From NCBI RefSeq assembly GCF_003254645.1, contig NZ_PNFD01000004.1, forward strand, positions 248,001-312,000: DNA of 64,000 nt. The letters are read 5' to 3'. Position 1 is the stretch's first letter. Every line of letters begins with the position of its first letter. Shown piece after piece: positions 44,970 to 53,921 of this stretch. This stretch comes from Microbacterium suaedae. Lineage in GTDB: Bacteria > Actinomycetota > Actinomycetes > Actinomycetales > Microbacteriaceae. The notes beneath the pieces were generated by a model. The model was not told where the DNA came from, did no database searches, and saw only the letters and a list, made by a program, of their open reading frames with translations. The position numbers were made by a program, and so were the translations under genes.

Positions 44970-44998
44970 AAGCTATACCGACTTTTGTTGCCTGTCAA
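44970..44998 (-). promoter_or_regulatory. Promoter of the sugar ABC operon
   Basis: On the minus strand TTGACA (44993-44998), a 17-base spacer and TAGCTT (44970-44975), six bases before the ATG at 44963. Confidence 0.7.
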
Positions 44999-45006
44999 TC
45001 AAAAGT
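44981..45006. promoter_or_regulatory. Palindromic operator for ROK regulator
   Basis: ACTTTTG and CAAAAGT, perfect 7-base arms 12 bases apart, lie across the -35 and spacer of the ABC operon promoter and 80 bases before the ROK gene. Best candidate site for the adjacent ROK repressor. Confidence 0.65.
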
Positions 45007-45087
45007 GTGCGAGCTTTGTGCGCAGCTGCTCGCGATCGTCCGCAAGCAGCCGAAGAAGGTGCCGGAAGGGCGTGGTTAACTGTGCTC

Positions 45088-46284
45088 ATGGAAGGGCTGC
45101 AGAAGTTTCCGCCGCGACCGACCGGCGCCGGAGATCTCTTCCAGCTTTTCCGCGACGGCGCCCCGCGCACCCGCGCCTCCCTCGTCTCCGAGACGGGGCA
45201 GTCCCGTTCGACCGTCGCGGCGCGCATCGATGCCCTCACGGCGATCGGTCTCCTCGCGCCGGCTGGCGAGGCGACAAGCACGGGCGGTCGCCCGCCGTCG
45301 ACGTTCGCCTTCGCGCCAACGAACCGAGTCGTGCTCGGCGTCGATCTCGGGGCGACGCATGCGCGCCTCGCCGTCACCGACCTCGCCGCCGGGACGCTCG
45401 CGTCCACGCAGGCTCCGCTCGCGATCAGCGAGGATCCGGAACGCGTTCTGAGCTGGGTCGCCGAGACAGGCTCATCGCTCGTGGCAGAAGCCGGACGCAG
45501 CCTCGACGAGCTCGCCGGCGTCGGCATCGGGCTCCCCGGGCCCGTCGACCACGCCAACGGCCGCCCCGTGAACCCGCCGATCATGCCGGGCTGGGACGGC
45601 GTCGACGTTCCCGGCTTCCTGCACCGACTGCTCGGCGCGCCCGTGGTCGTCGACAACGACGTCAACGTGATGGCCCTCGGAGAGCACCGCACGGCGTGCC
45701 CCGACGAGCAGAATCTGCTGTTCGTCAAGGTCGCGACCGGCATCGGATCCGGCGTCGTGATGGATGGTGAGCTTCGGCGCGGCGCACAGGGCGCGGCGGG
45801 AGACATCGGCCACGTCGCGGTTCCCGGTGCCCCCGAGGTCCCGTGTCGCTGCGGAAACTCCGGATGCCTCGAGGCAATCGCCGGAGGCGGCGCGATCGCC
45901 CATCGGCTGCGACAGGGCGGGGCGCGGATCGACACGACGCAGGACATCGTCGACCTCGTCCGCGGCGGCGACATCGCGGCGGGCCAGGCGGTGCGCCAGG
46001 CGGGACGCGACATCGGCATGGTGCTGGCGACGTCCGTCAGCATGCTGAACCCGGCCCGCATCATCGTCGGCGGGATGCTATCGGGCGCGGGAGAGCACCT
46101 CATCGCGGGCATCCGCGAGGTCGTCTACCAGCGTTCCCTCCCGCTCGCGACTCAGCACCTGCGGATCGTGACATCGAGCGCCGGCGCGCAGGCCGGTGTG
46201 ATCGGCGCCGCAACCCTCGTGACCGACCGTTTCCTGGCCCCGCACGCGATCGATGCGCTCATCACCGACAAGGAGGACACGTGA
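45088..46284 (+). CDS. ROK-family transcriptional regulator
   Basis: A 398-residue protein: an N-terminal winged helix (TRASLVSETGQSRSTVAARIDALTAIG, residues about 28-55, split here as the recognition part SRSTVAARIDAL) and a sugar-kinase-like ROK domain with VLGVDLGATHARLAV and the zinc motif CRCGNSGCLEA. Binds a sugar or derivative and represses the divergent uptake operon (inference). ATG 45088 has TTAACT six bases upstream; the frame is open to 44917 across the operator. Confidence 0.93.
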   Translation: MEGLQKFPPRPTGAGDLFQLFRDGAPRTRASLVSETGQSRSTVAARIDALTAIGLLAPAGEATSTGGRPPSTFAFAPTNRVVLGVDLGATHARLAVTDLAAGTLASTQAPLAISEDPERVLSWVAETGSSLVAEAGRSLDELAGVGIGLPGPVDHANGRPVNPPIMPGWDGVDVPGFLHRLLGAPVVVDNDVNVMALGEHRTACPDEQNLLFVKVATGIGSGVVMDGELRRGAQGAAGDIGHVAVPGAPEVPCRCGNSGCLEAIAGGGAIAHRLRQGGARIDTTQDIVDLVRGGDIAAGQAVRQAGRDIGMVLATSVSMLNPARIIVGGMLSGAGEHLIAGIREVVYQRSLPLATQHLRIVTSSAGAQAGVIGAATLVTDRFLAPHAIDALITDKEDT

Positions 46285-46961
46285 ACACGCGTACGGCTCT
46301 CGTCGTCCGCGGTGGCTGGGAGGGACACGATCCCGTCGGCTCCACGGACATCTTCATCCCCCAGCTCGCCGACGCCGGATTCGACGTCGTCATCGAGGAC
46401 TCGCTCGAGGTCTACGCGGACGAATCCGCGATGTCCGGCGTGGACCTCATCGTCCAGTGCTGGACGATGGGCGACATTCTCGTCGACGAGATGCACGGAC
46501 TCCGCGTCGCGGTCGAGAACGGAGCCGGGCTGGCCGGGTGGCACGGCGGGATCCTCGACTCCTTCCGCGGCGCCACTGACTTCCACCACATCGTCGGCGG
46601 CCAGTTCGTCGCGCATCCCCGCGACATGGTCGACCACGAGTTCGTCGTCCGCCCCGAACGCGTCGACCATCCGATCACGGCCGGGATCGGGCCGCGCGTG
46701 CGAATCACGACTGAGCAGTACTGGGTGCAGACGGATCCGCTATGCGACGTGCTCGCGACGACGACCCACGAGGTGCGGCCAGACGCCCCGTGGAACGAGC
46801 CCGCGACAGTGCCGGTGATGTGGACCAGGCGATGGGGGCGCGGCAAGGTCTTCGTATCGACGATCGGACATGGGCCCGACGACCTCCGGATCCCTGAGAT
46901 CCGGACGATGATCGGCCGCGGCCTGATCTGGGCCGCGCGGGAAGAGGCTGAGTCGAACTGA
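46281..46961 (+). CDS. ThuA-domain protein
   Basis: A 226-residue ThuA-like protein, a class I glutamine amidotransferase-like fold found in sugar catabolic loci such as trehalose utilisation. Motifs: ALVVRGGWEGHDP, GLAGWHGGILDSF and ITTEQYWVQTDP. GTG 46281 overlaps the ROK stop (GTGA) and has AAGGAGG upstream. ThuA proteins have been linked to oxidised (3-keto) sugar metabolism. Confidence 0.9.
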   Translation: MNTRTALVVRGGWEGHDPVGSTDIFIPQLADAGFDVVIEDSLEVYADESAMSGVDLIVQCWTMGDILVDEMHGLRVAVENGAGLAGWHGGILDSFRGATDFHHIVGGQFVAHPRDMVDHEFVVRPERVDHPITAGIGPRVRITTEQYWVQTDPLCDVLATTTHEVRPDAPWNEPATVPVMWTRRWGRGKVFVSTIGHGPDDLRIPEIRTMIGRGLIWAAREEAESN

Positions 46962-46988
46962 GCCGATGACGCCGCGACTCACGCCGGG

Positions 46989-48206
46989 TCAGCGAGCCGA
47001 ACGCGCGAGGATCACGTCGACGAGCGCTTCGGCGGTGTCGCGCTTCGTGCCTTCGATGTCCGCGACGACCGTTTCGGCGTCGTCCACCACGATGAGGTGG
47101 TTGTCGTCCTGTTCGAAGCCCGCCGTCCAGCCGACCTCGTTCGCGGCGAGCAGATCGGCCCCCTTGCGGCGGCGCTTCGCGAGCGCCCGCTCGGCGAGCG
47201 TCTCGCCGTCGACCGGCGTCTCCGCCGCGAAGCCGACGATCGTCTGGCCCTCGCGGCGGCGGGCGGCCAGGCCCGCGAGGATGTCGGGCGTCTCGACGAG
47301 CTCGAGCCGCAGCGGACCGCTCGCGTGCTCCTTGCGCAGCTTCTCGTCCGCGACCTCGTGGGGTCGGTAGTCGGCGACGGCCGCGGCCATGACGACGACA
47401 TCGGCGCCCTCCGACCGTGCTGCGACCGCGCGCTCGAGGTCGTCGGTCGTGCTCACGGGGATCACCTGGATCCGCGGGTCCCCCGCCGTCTGCTGCAGCA
47501 CCGCGCGGTCGATGTTCGCGGCGAGGAGCGTCACATCCGCGCCGCGCCGCGCCGCGGCGAGCGCGACCTCGACGCCCTGCCGCCCGCTCGAACGGTTGCC
47601 GAGGAAGCGCACCGGATCGAGCGGCTCGCGCGTCCCGCCAGCCGTGACGAGCCAGCTGCGGCCCGCGGCCCCGCCGGATCCGTGATGCAACTCGCGGAGC
47701 ACGGCGTCGTGGATCCGCTCGGGCTCGGCCATGCGCCCCGGCCCGCTGTCGCCCCCCGTCAGCTCGCCGGCCTCGGGGCCGATCATGTGCACGCCGCGCG
47801 TCGTGAGAGTGTCGATGTTCGCCTGCGTCGCCGGATGCAGCCACATCTCGGTGTGCATGGCGGGCGCGATGAGAACGGGCGCGGTCGTGGCGAGGAGCGT
47901 CGTACCCAGCAGATCGCCCGCGAAGCCGGCCGCCATCTTCGCGATCGTGTTCGCGGTCGCCGGTGCGACGACCACGAGATCGGCCTTCTGCCCGAGCGCG
48001 ACGTGCCGCACCTGGGCGACATCGTCGTGCACGCTCGTGGTCACAGGATTGCGGCTGATTGCCTCCCAGGTGGGCTGCCCGACGAAGCGGAGCGCGTCGT
48101 CGGTCGGCACGACGTGCACATCGTGCCCCTCCTTCACGAGCAGGCGCACGAGCTGCACGGTCTTGTAGGCGGCGATCCCGCCCGTCACACCCACGACGAC
48201 GAACAT
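46989..48206 (-). CDS. coaBC: Phosphopantothenoylcysteine decarboxylase/synthase
   Basis: A 405-residue bifunctional enzyme of coenzyme A synthesis. N-terminal flavin-dependent decarboxylase (CoaC) has VGVTGGIAAYKTVQLVRLL, APATANTIAKMA and LIAPAMHTEMW; the C-terminal ligase (CoaB) starts SWLVTAGGTREPLDPVRFLGNRSSG (split) and has VMAAAVADYRP. ATG 48206 begins the Rossmann-like strand; the very long frame to 49988 is an artefact of GC content. Confidence 0.95.
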   Translation of the reverse strand: MFVVVGVTGGIAAYKTVQLVRLLVKEGHDVHVVPTDDALRFVGQPTWEAISRNPVTTSVHDDVAQVRHVALGQKADLVVVAPATANTIAKMAAGFAGDLLGTTLLATTAPVLIAPAMHTEMWLHPATQANIDTLTTRGVHMIGPEAGELTGGDSGPGRMAEPERIHDAVLRELHHGSGGAAGRSWLVTAGGTREPLDPVRFLGNRSSGRQGVEVALAAARRGADVTLLAANIDRAVLQQTAGDPRIQVIPVSTTDDLERAVAARSEGADVVVMAAAVADYRPHEVADEKLRKEHASGPLRLELVETPDILAGLAARRREGQTIVGFAAETPVDGETLAERALAKRRRKGADLLAANEVGWTAGFEQDDNHLIVVDDAETVVADIEGTKRDTAEALVDVILARSAR

Positions 48207-48302
48207 GGATCCATCCTGGCAGGGCAAGCTCGATCCGTGTCCGGAAGGGCCCGCTGACGCGGCGTGTCCAGGAACTCCGCCATACGCTGGGGAGCGATCC
48301 TC

Positions 48303-48995
48303 ATGTGCACCGTCGTCTTCCGCATCCCCGAAACCCCGTCCGATCCCGTGCGGCTCCTCGCCGTGCGCGACGAAGACCCCACGCGCCCCTGGAACGCGCC
48401 CGGCGAGTGGTGGCGCGAGCTGCCCGGCGTCATCGGCGTGCAGGATCGTCGCGCGGGCGGCGCGTGGCTCGCCGCGATGCCGGAGCGGGGCCGAGCCGCG
48501 GTCGTGCTCAACCGCGAGGGCGAGCCGGCCGGCGCGCCCGAATCGATCGTCTCGCGGGGCTCGCTCGCGCTCGACGCCGTCTCGGGCCGTCCGCTCACCC
48601 GCCACTCGCGGATGCGGGGATTCAATCTGCTGAGCGTGCGCGACGGATCCGTCGAGGTCACTTCCTGGGACGGATCCCGCTTCTCGCGCACGACCCCGGG
48701 ACCGGGCACGCACATGCTCGCGCACCACGACGTCGATGACGCGCGCAGCGCGCGCATCGGGGCGTGGCTCGGCGCCTTCCGCGAGGCCGACGCCGACGAC
48801 TGGGGTGATGTGCTCGCTCGCACGGGCGAGCTCGATCCGACGGATGACCGGGCGATCGTCCGCGACAACCGCCCGCACGGATATCCGACCGTCTCGACCC
48901 TCGCCTGCGTCGCCTCGGTGTGGGCCGACCGATCCGAGGTGCGGTACGCCGAGTTCACGACCCCCGGCACCTGGTCGCCGCTGACGTTCGCGTGA
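48303..48995 (+). CDS. NRDE-family protein (TANGO2-like)
   Basis: A 230-residue protein starting MCTVVFR, with VRDEDPTRPW and ERGRAAVVLNRE; the NRDE family (TANGO2 in eukaryotes) begins with a conserved MC-x-V cysteine and carries an NRDE-like motif, here VRDED. Function of the family is not settled; a hydrolase-like N-terminal nucleophile fold is suspected. Start is fixed by the conserved Cys at position 2. Confidence 0.85.
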   Translation: MCTVVFRIPETPSDPVRLLAVRDEDPTRPWNAPGEWWRELPGVIGVQDRRAGGAWLAAMPERGRAAVVLNREGEPAGAPESIVSRGSLALDAVSGRPLTRHSRMRGFNLLSVRDGSVEVTSWDGSRFSRTTPGPGTHMLAHHDVDDARSARIGAWLGAFREADADDWGDVLARTGELDPTDDRAIVRDNRPHGYPTVSTLACVASVWADRSEVRYAEFTTPGTWSPLTFA

Positions 48996-49014
48996 TGAGG
49001 GGTCCCGTTCCTCC

Positions 49015-49100
49015 CTGCACAACGACGCCAATTCCGTCCGTCGGCCCCGCGACACGCTGCCGATCCGGGTACTCCGCGCAGAATTGGCGTCGTTGTGCAG
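49015..49100. repeat. Inverted-repeat element A (86 bp)
   Basis: Perfect 20-base terminal arms CTGCACAACGACGCCAATTC and complement, with a 46-base loop containing CGACACGC and GATCCGGG. A 14-base direct repeat TTCGCGTGATGAGG lies on both sides (48987-49000 and 49101-49114). Confidence 0.85.
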
Positions 49101-49122
49101 TTCGCGTGATGAGGTCCGCCGC

Positions 49123-49890
49123 ATGATGGGGACCTCCCACGCCGTGTCCGGTGCCGCCGCGTGGGTCGCGATCACGACAACGACGCCCGGTTTCGGGTGG
49201 GAGCCGCTCGCCCCGGTCGGGGTTCTCACCGGCGCCCTTGTCTGCGCGGGCGCGGCACTGCTCCCCGATATCGACCACCCGTCGTCGACCGTGGCGACGG
49301 GTCTGCCGGGAGGACGGGTGATCTCCGGCGCCGTCAGCGGGCTCACCGGCGGGCACCGCAAGGGCATGCACTCCCTCATCGCCGTCCTCGGCGTCGTCCT
49401 CGCCGCCATCGCCCTCTCGTACGCGAGCTGGACACCGCCGGGCTGGGACACGGACCTGCCCCTCGGCCCCGCGGTCGGTGCGGCCGTCTGCATCGCGATC
49501 GGCACGAAGTGCCTGCGGATCGCCCGCGGATGGTTCGCGTCGTGGCTCGTCGGCATCGCCGCAGCGGGCGGCCTCATGTGGTGGTTTCCCGACCAGTTCG
49601 GCTGGCTCGCGACCTGCATCGGGGTGGGTTTCGTCGTCCATCTCATCGGCGACACCCTGACGACAGGCGGCGTGCCCTGGCTGTGGCCGATCATGCTGAA
49701 GCGTCCCGTCGCATTCCGCCGCACGCTGCTGATCACGAAGCTGTGGCCGCGACGCGGATCCTTCGCCCTGCCCCTCCTGGGCGACGCGGGGTCCGGGCGC
49801 GAATGGCTCCTCACTCTCGCACTCGGCGCCTTCGCCGCCTGGGGCCTCGTCGGCGCAGCGGTGCAGATCCTCGCCCCACTCTTCGCGTAG
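49123..49890 (+). CDS. YdjM-like membrane-bound metal-dependent hydrolase
   Basis: A 255-residue membrane protein of the LexA-binding/YdjM-like hydrolase family: MMGTSHAVSGAAAW with a His, LLPDIDHPSSTV (Asp, His), and GHRKGMHSLI and HLIGDTLTTGGVPWLWP repeated His/Asp motifs between membrane segments. Function not established. It is bracketed by two copies of an 86-bp inverted-repeat element. Start at ATG 49123 or 49126. Confidence 0.85.
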   Translation: MMGTSHAVSGAAAWVAITTTTPGFGWEPLAPVGVLTGALVCAGAALLPDIDHPSSTVATGLPGGRVISGAVSGLTGGHRKGMHSLIAVLGVVLAAIALSYASWTPPGWDTDLPLGPAVGAAVCIAIGTKCLRIARGWFASWLVGIAAAGGLMWWFPDQFGWLATCIGVGFVVHLIGDTLTTGGVPWLWPIMLKRPVAFRRTLLITKLWPRRGSFALPLLGDAGSGREWLLTLALGAFAAWGLVGAAVQILAPLFA

Positions 49891-49948
49891 ACCCCGTACA
49901 CAACGGACCCCCACCGCCGCGAGCCTCGGCTCGGCTCGCAGACCCCAG

Positions 49949-50034
49949 CTGCACAACGACGCCAATTCTGTACAGACTCGCACGACACGCCGGGGATCCG
50001 GGGGCCGCGGCTCAGTTCTGGCGTCGTTGTGCAG
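49949..50034. repeat. Inverted-repeat element B (86 bp)
   Basis: Same length and same outer arms as element A (first 20 bases identical) with three mismatches at the inner end of the right arm; loop shares CGACACGC and GATCCGGG with A and CTCGCAC with element C. Confidence 0.85.
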
Positions 50035-50068
50035 CGGGGCCGCCCTCACCCCCGCTTGCGCGTGGCAA

Positions 50069-50106
50069 TCTGGGGAGGCGAGCGCCCCGGTGCTCGCCTC
50101 CCCAGA
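50069..50106. promoter_or_regulatory. 15-bp hairpin in leader of zinc ADH gene
   Basis: TCTGGGGAGGCGAGC and its exact complement around an eight-base loop end 21 bases before the ATG. A CAATCT hexamer overlaps its start and may be the -10, which would place the hairpin at the 5' end of the mRNA. Confidence 0.6.
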
Positions 50107-50126
50107 CGCACGACCTTGGAGACCCC

Positions 50127-51167
50127 ATGCTCACCGTCAACGCATACGGCGCCACCTCCGCGACGGATCCCCTCGCCCCGCTCACGATCGAGCGTCGCGA
50201 TGTCGGGCCGCGCGATGTGCTCATCGCGATCCGCTACGCCGGAATCTGCCACAGCGACATCCACACGGTCCGCGAGGAGTGGGGCCCGATCACCTTCCCG
50301 CAGGTCGTCGGCCACGAGATCGTCGGCGAGGTGACGGAGGTCGGATCCGAGGTCACGGCGCACGCCGTCGGCGACCGCGTCGGAGTGGGCTGCATGGTGA
50401 ACTCCTGCGGCGAGTGCGAGCAGTGCCTCCTCGGCGAGGAGCAGGACTGCCTCGAGGGCAACATCCAGACCTACGCGTCGGTCGACCGCGACGGGACGAT
50501 CACACAGGGCGGATACTCGACCCACGTCGTCGTCGACGAGCGCTTCGTTCTGAAGGTGCCCGAGGCGATCCCCTACGAGGCGGCCGCTCCCCTGCTCTGC
50601 GCGGGAATCACGACCTACTCGCCCCTCGCCCGCTGGGGCGCCGGACCGGGCAAGAAGGTCGCCGTCGTCGGGATGGGCGGGCTCGGCCACATGGCCGTCA
50701 AGATCGCCGTCGCGATGGGCGCCGACGTCACGGTGCTCTCGCGCACCGCGTCGAAGAAGGACGACGCGCTCGCCTTCGGGGCATCGCGCCACATCTCGAC
50801 GGGCGAGGAAGGCGCACTGAAGGAGCTTCGCGGATCCTTCGACCTCGTCATCAACTCCGTCAGCGCCCCGCTCGACATGGACGCCTATCTTGCGACTCTG
50901 CGCCCCCACGGTGCGCTCGTGAACGTCGGTGCGCCGCCCCAGCCGCTGCCCATCAGCGTGTTCTCGCTCATCGTGGGCGGGAAGTCGTTCGCCGGATCCA
51001 ACATCGGCGGGATCCGCGAGACGCAGGAGATGCTCGACTTCTGTGCCGAGCACGGCATCGCGCCCGAGACCGAGCTCATCGGCGCCGACCGGATCAACGA
51101 GGCATACGAGCGCGTGCTCGCGAGCGACGTCCGCTACCGCTTCGTGATCGACACGGCAACGCTGTAG
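50127..51167 (+). CDS. Zinc alcohol dehydrogenase / aldehyde reductase (AhR type)
   Basis: A 346-residue MDR protein of the cinnamyl-alcohol-dehydrogenase/YahK group: YAGICHSDIHTV (catalytic Cys), GHEIVGEV, the structural zinc cysteines NSCGECEQCLLGEEQDC, and VVGMGGLGHMAVKIA for NADP. Such enzymes reduce aldehydes with NADPH. TTGGAG lies eight bases before the ATG. Only distantly related to the other zinc ADH in this window. Confidence 0.92.
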   Translation: MLTVNAYGATSATDPLAPLTIERRDVGPRDVLIAIRYAGICHSDIHTVREEWGPITFPQVVGHEIVGEVTEVGSEVTAHAVGDRVGVGCMVNSCGECEQCLLGEEQDCLEGNIQTYASVDRDGTITQGGYSTHVVVDERFVLKVPEAIPYEAAAPLLCAGITTYSPLARWGAGPGKKVAVVGMGGLGHMAVKIAVAMGADVTVLSRTASKKDDALAFGASRHISTGEEGALKELRGSFDLVINSVSAPLDMDAYLATLRPHGALVNVGAPPQPLPISVFSLIVGGKSFAGSNIGGIRETQEMLDFCAEHGIAPETELIGADRINEAYERVLASDVRYRFVIDTATL

Positions 51168-51177
51168 GCACGCCCGA

Positions 51178-51211
51178 CGCGAGCGCCTCCGATCCCTCGG
51201 AGGCGCTCGCG
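51178..51211. terminator. Strong bidirectional terminator hairpin
   Basis: CGCGAGCGCCTCCGA-tccc-TCGGAGGCGCTCGCG, a perfect 15-bp stem with a four-base loop, between the stops of the convergent ADH and GH51 genes. Confidence 0.75.
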
Positions 51212-51221
51212 CGTTCGTGCG

Positions 51222-52745
51222 TCAGGCCAGGGTCAGCGACACCGTGGCGTAGGAGTGCGCGGGCAACGTGACCTCGATGCCGTTCTCGGTACGGCGCAGC
51301 CCGTCCAGCGCGACCGGTGCGACCTGCTCGGGAGCCTCGGGTGTGTTGTGCGCGGCCAGACCGTCGGCTGACAGCACGCGGCCCGACATCTCGGTGACCT
51401 CCCGCCCGCGCAGATCGAGCTCGACGATGCGGTCGGACTCGTGGTCGAGGTTGGTGAGCGAGATGAGGGCCGTGTCGCCCTTCGTCGAGGCCGACGCCGA
51501 CACGAGCGGCAGCTCGCCTCCCTCGACCGCGCGTGTCGGCGCGCCCTTCACATGCACGTCGAGCGCGTCGGCGTCGTGGTGCCCCGTGTTCATCTCGAAC
51601 ACGTGGTAGCTCGGCGTCTTCACGAGGGCGCCCGTCTCAGCGTCGGTGAGCAGCATCGCCTGAAGCACGTTCACCGTCTGGGCGATGTTCGCCATCACGA
51701 CGCGGTGCGCGTGACGGTGGAAGGCGTCGAAGTGCACCGACGCGACGAGCGCGTCGCGCAGCGTGTTCTGCTGGTACAGGAACCCGGGGTTCGTTCCCTC
51801 CTCGACGTTCCACCACGTGCCCCACTCGTCGACGACGAGGCTCACGCGACGATTCGGATCGTGACGATCCATCACCTGCCCGTGCCGCGTCAGCAGCTTC
51901 TCCATGTGCAGGGCGCGCGACAGGGCGAGGTACCACTCGTCGACGTCGAAATCGAGCGCCGACCCCTTGTCCTGCCAGCTGCCCGTCATCGTGTAGTAGT
52001 GCAGCGACAGGGCCTGGAACGGGGCGGCCTTGCCCTCCTCGGCGGACAGGTCGTCGAACGACTCCATCAGCACCTCGGTCCAGTGCAGATCGTCCGCGTT
52101 GGCGCCCGCCGCGATGCGGTACACCTCGTTGCCCGCGTGATCGCGCACGTACGTCGAGTACTGACGCGCCAGGGAGGCGAACTGCTCGACACGCAGATTG
52201 CCGCCGCAGCCCCACGCTTCATTGCCGATGCCGAAGTACGGCACCTTCCACGGCTCGTCGCGACCGTTCTTCCGCCGCAGATCGGCCATCGGTGAATCGT
52301 CGGCGCGCGTGAGGTACTCGATCCACTCGCTCATCTCGGCGACCGATCCGGATCCGACGTTGCCCGAGATGTAGGCGTCGGTGCCGAGCATCTCGCAGAG
52401 GTCCATGAACTCGTGCGTGCCGAACGAGTTGTCCTCGACGACGTCGCCCCAGTGCGAGTTGACCATGCGCGGGCGATCCTCGCGCGGACCGATCCCGTCC
52501 TGCCAGTGATAGTCGTCGGCGAAGCAGCCGCCCGGCCAGCGCAGATTCGGGATCTGCAGCGCCCGCAGCGCCTCCACCACGTCGGTGCGGATTCCCCGCT
52601 CGTTCGGCACATCGCTGTCTTCGCCGACGTAGAAGCCGCCGTAGATGCAGCGGCCCAGGTGCTCGGCGAAGTGACCATAGATGTGGCGCGAGATGCGCGA
52701 TCCCGGGAGATCCAGATCGATGACGGCGCGGATCGGTTCGGACAC
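51222..52745 (-). CDS. GH51 alpha-L-arabinofuranosidase
   Basis: A 507-residue glycoside hydrolase that removes arabinofuranosyl side chains from arabinan or arabinoxylan oligomers. The catalytic acid/base Glu is in [11 protein letters not shown] (about 172) and the nucleophile Glu in [10 protein letters not shown] (about 306); [16 protein letters not shown] and [14 protein letters not shown] are GH51 signatures. No signal peptide, so it acts in the cytoplasm. GTG 52745 follows AAGGAG. Divergent from a LacI regulator with an operator between. Confidence 0.95.
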   Translation of the reverse strand: MSEPIRAVIDLDLPGSRISRHIYGHFAEHLGRCIYGGFYVGEDSDVPNERGIRTDVVEALRALQIPNLRWPGGCFADDYHWQDGIGPREDRPRMVNSHWGDVVEDNSFGTHEFMDLCEMLGTDAYISGNVGSGSVAEMSEWIEYLTRADDSPMADLRRKNGRDEPWKVPYFGIGNEAWGCGGNLRVEQFASLARQYSTYVRDHAGNEVYRIAAGANADDLHWTEVLMESFDDLSAEEGKAAPFQALSLHYYTMTGSWQDKGSALDFDVDEWYLALSRALHMEKLLTRHGQVMDRHDPNRRVSLVVDEWGTWWNVEEGTNPGFLYQQNTLRDALVASVHFDAFHRHAHRVVMANIAQTVNVLQAMLLTDAETGALVKTPSYHVFEMNTGHHDADALDVHVKGAPTRAVEGGELPLVSASASTKGDTALISLTNLDHESDRIVELDLRGREVTEMSGRVLSADGLAAHNTPEAPEQVAPVALDGLRRTENGIEVTLPAHSYATVSLTLA

Positions 52746-52811
52746 GGATGTGCTCCTTCTTCGTTGACGGTCGGATGGCATCGGCCATCGATGCTTCCCG
52801 CGCGCACCAGA

Positions 52812-52823
52812 TTTAACGATAAA
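52812..52823. promoter_or_regulatory. LacI-type operator
   Basis: TTTAACGATAAA fits the pattern TTTA-n-CG-n-TAAA, a palindrome with the central CG typical of LacI-family sites. It lies in the divergent region between the GH51 and LacI genes. Confidence 0.7.
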
Positions 52824-52897
52824 CCCACGGGTCGCGACTACGATAGCGGCCACGGCGGACGAGCACCAGCCGCCCCCGTTCGAGAATCGGATCCCTC

Positions 52898-53914
52898 ATG
52901 ACATCGACCATGCACGACGTCGCGAAAGCGGCCGGCGTCTCGGCGATGACGGTCTCGAACGTGCTCAACGGGCGGGGGCGCGTCGGCGAGACGACGCGCG
53001 AACGCGTCGAGTCGGCCGCCGCGGACCTCGGCTACTCGCTCAACCTGACCGCCCGCCATCTGCGCGAAGGACGCACGCACACGATCGCGCTGATCGTCCC
53101 ACAGCTCGACCACGCCTATTTCGGCGAGCTCGCCGCGCGCTTCGACCGGCTGCTGCAGCCATCCGGTCGCCACCTCGTCGTCGAGCAGACGCGCGCCCAT
53201 CCGGAGGCCGAACGCTCCGCCCTCAGCCCCGCTCGCCTCCGTCTCTATGACGGCGTGCTCATGTCGGTTGTGGGCCTGCGCCCCGAGGAGGTGGCCGGCA
53301 TCCAGCCGAGCGTTCCCGTGGTCATGCTCGGCGAGCAGGACATCCCCGACCGCTTCGACCACGTGCGGATGTCCAACTTCGAGGGTGCACGCCTCGCGAC
53401 GGCGCACATGCTGCAGAAGGGCTCACGACGGATCGTGCTCCTCGGCGGCGCGCGCGATCAGGACGATACGAGCGGCATGGCGCGCAGGCGCACCCGAGGG
53501 TGGCGCGCCGCCCACCACGACGCGGGGGCGAGCGTTCCGGAGGAGCTCATCGTCCCTCTTGCCACACCGACCGCGCAGCTCGGCTACGACGCGATCCAGC
53601 AGCTTCTTGCGGATCGCGTCGACTTCGACGGCGTGTTCGCCGTCACCGACGCGCTCGCGACGGGCGTCCTGTCCGCGCTCTCGCAGACCTCCCTCCGCGT
53701 GCCGGAGGACGTGCAGGTCATCGGATTCGACGATCTCGACTCCTCGCGCTTCACCGTGCCGCCACTGTCGACGATCGCTCCCGGCGACGAACAGATGGCC
53801 GCCGAAGCGCTCCGTCTGCTCGATCGCCTCATCGAGGCCTCCCCGGAGGATCCCCCCGCCCGTGAGCACCTCACGGCGCCCGTGTCGCTCATCGAGCGCG
53901 GAACAACGCGGTGA
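52898..53914 (+). CDS. LacI-family regulator
   Basis: A 338-residue repressor: HTH DVAKAAGVSAMTVSNVLNGRGRV at residues 6-28 (key block GVSAMTVSNVLNG), hinge helix LNLTARHLREGRT, and a sugar-binding-protein-like core ending FDDLDSSRFTVPPLSTIAPG. Most likely controls the divergent arabinofuranosidase gene in response to an arabinose-containing sugar (inference). Confidence 0.95.
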   Translation: MTSTMHDVAKAAGVSAMTVSNVLNGRGRVGETTRERVESAAADLGYSLNLTARHLREGRTHTIALIVPQLDHAYFGELAARFDRLLQPSGRHLVVEQTRAHPEAERSALSPARLRLYDGVLMSVVGLRPEEVAGIQPSVPVVMLGEQDIPDRFDHVRMSNFEGARLATAHMLQKGSRRIVLLGGARDQDDTSGMARRRTRGWRAAHHDAGASVPEELIVPLATPTAQLGYDAIQQLLADRVDFDGVFAVTDALATGVLSALSQTSLRVPEDVQVIGFDDLDSSRFTVPPLSTIAPGDEQMAAEALRLLDRLIEASPEDPPAREHLTAPVSLIERGTTR

Positions 53915-53921
53915 ACGCGCC

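Noticed and set aside
48207..48302. Toxin-antitoxin or small RNA in the gap before NRDE
   Set aside because: Only promoter-like sequence seen; no ORF or stable hairpin stands out.
46989..49988. 999-codon frame extending coaBC
   Set aside because: The extension covers the NRDE and hydrolase genes in antisense and has no domain; coaBC starts at 48206.
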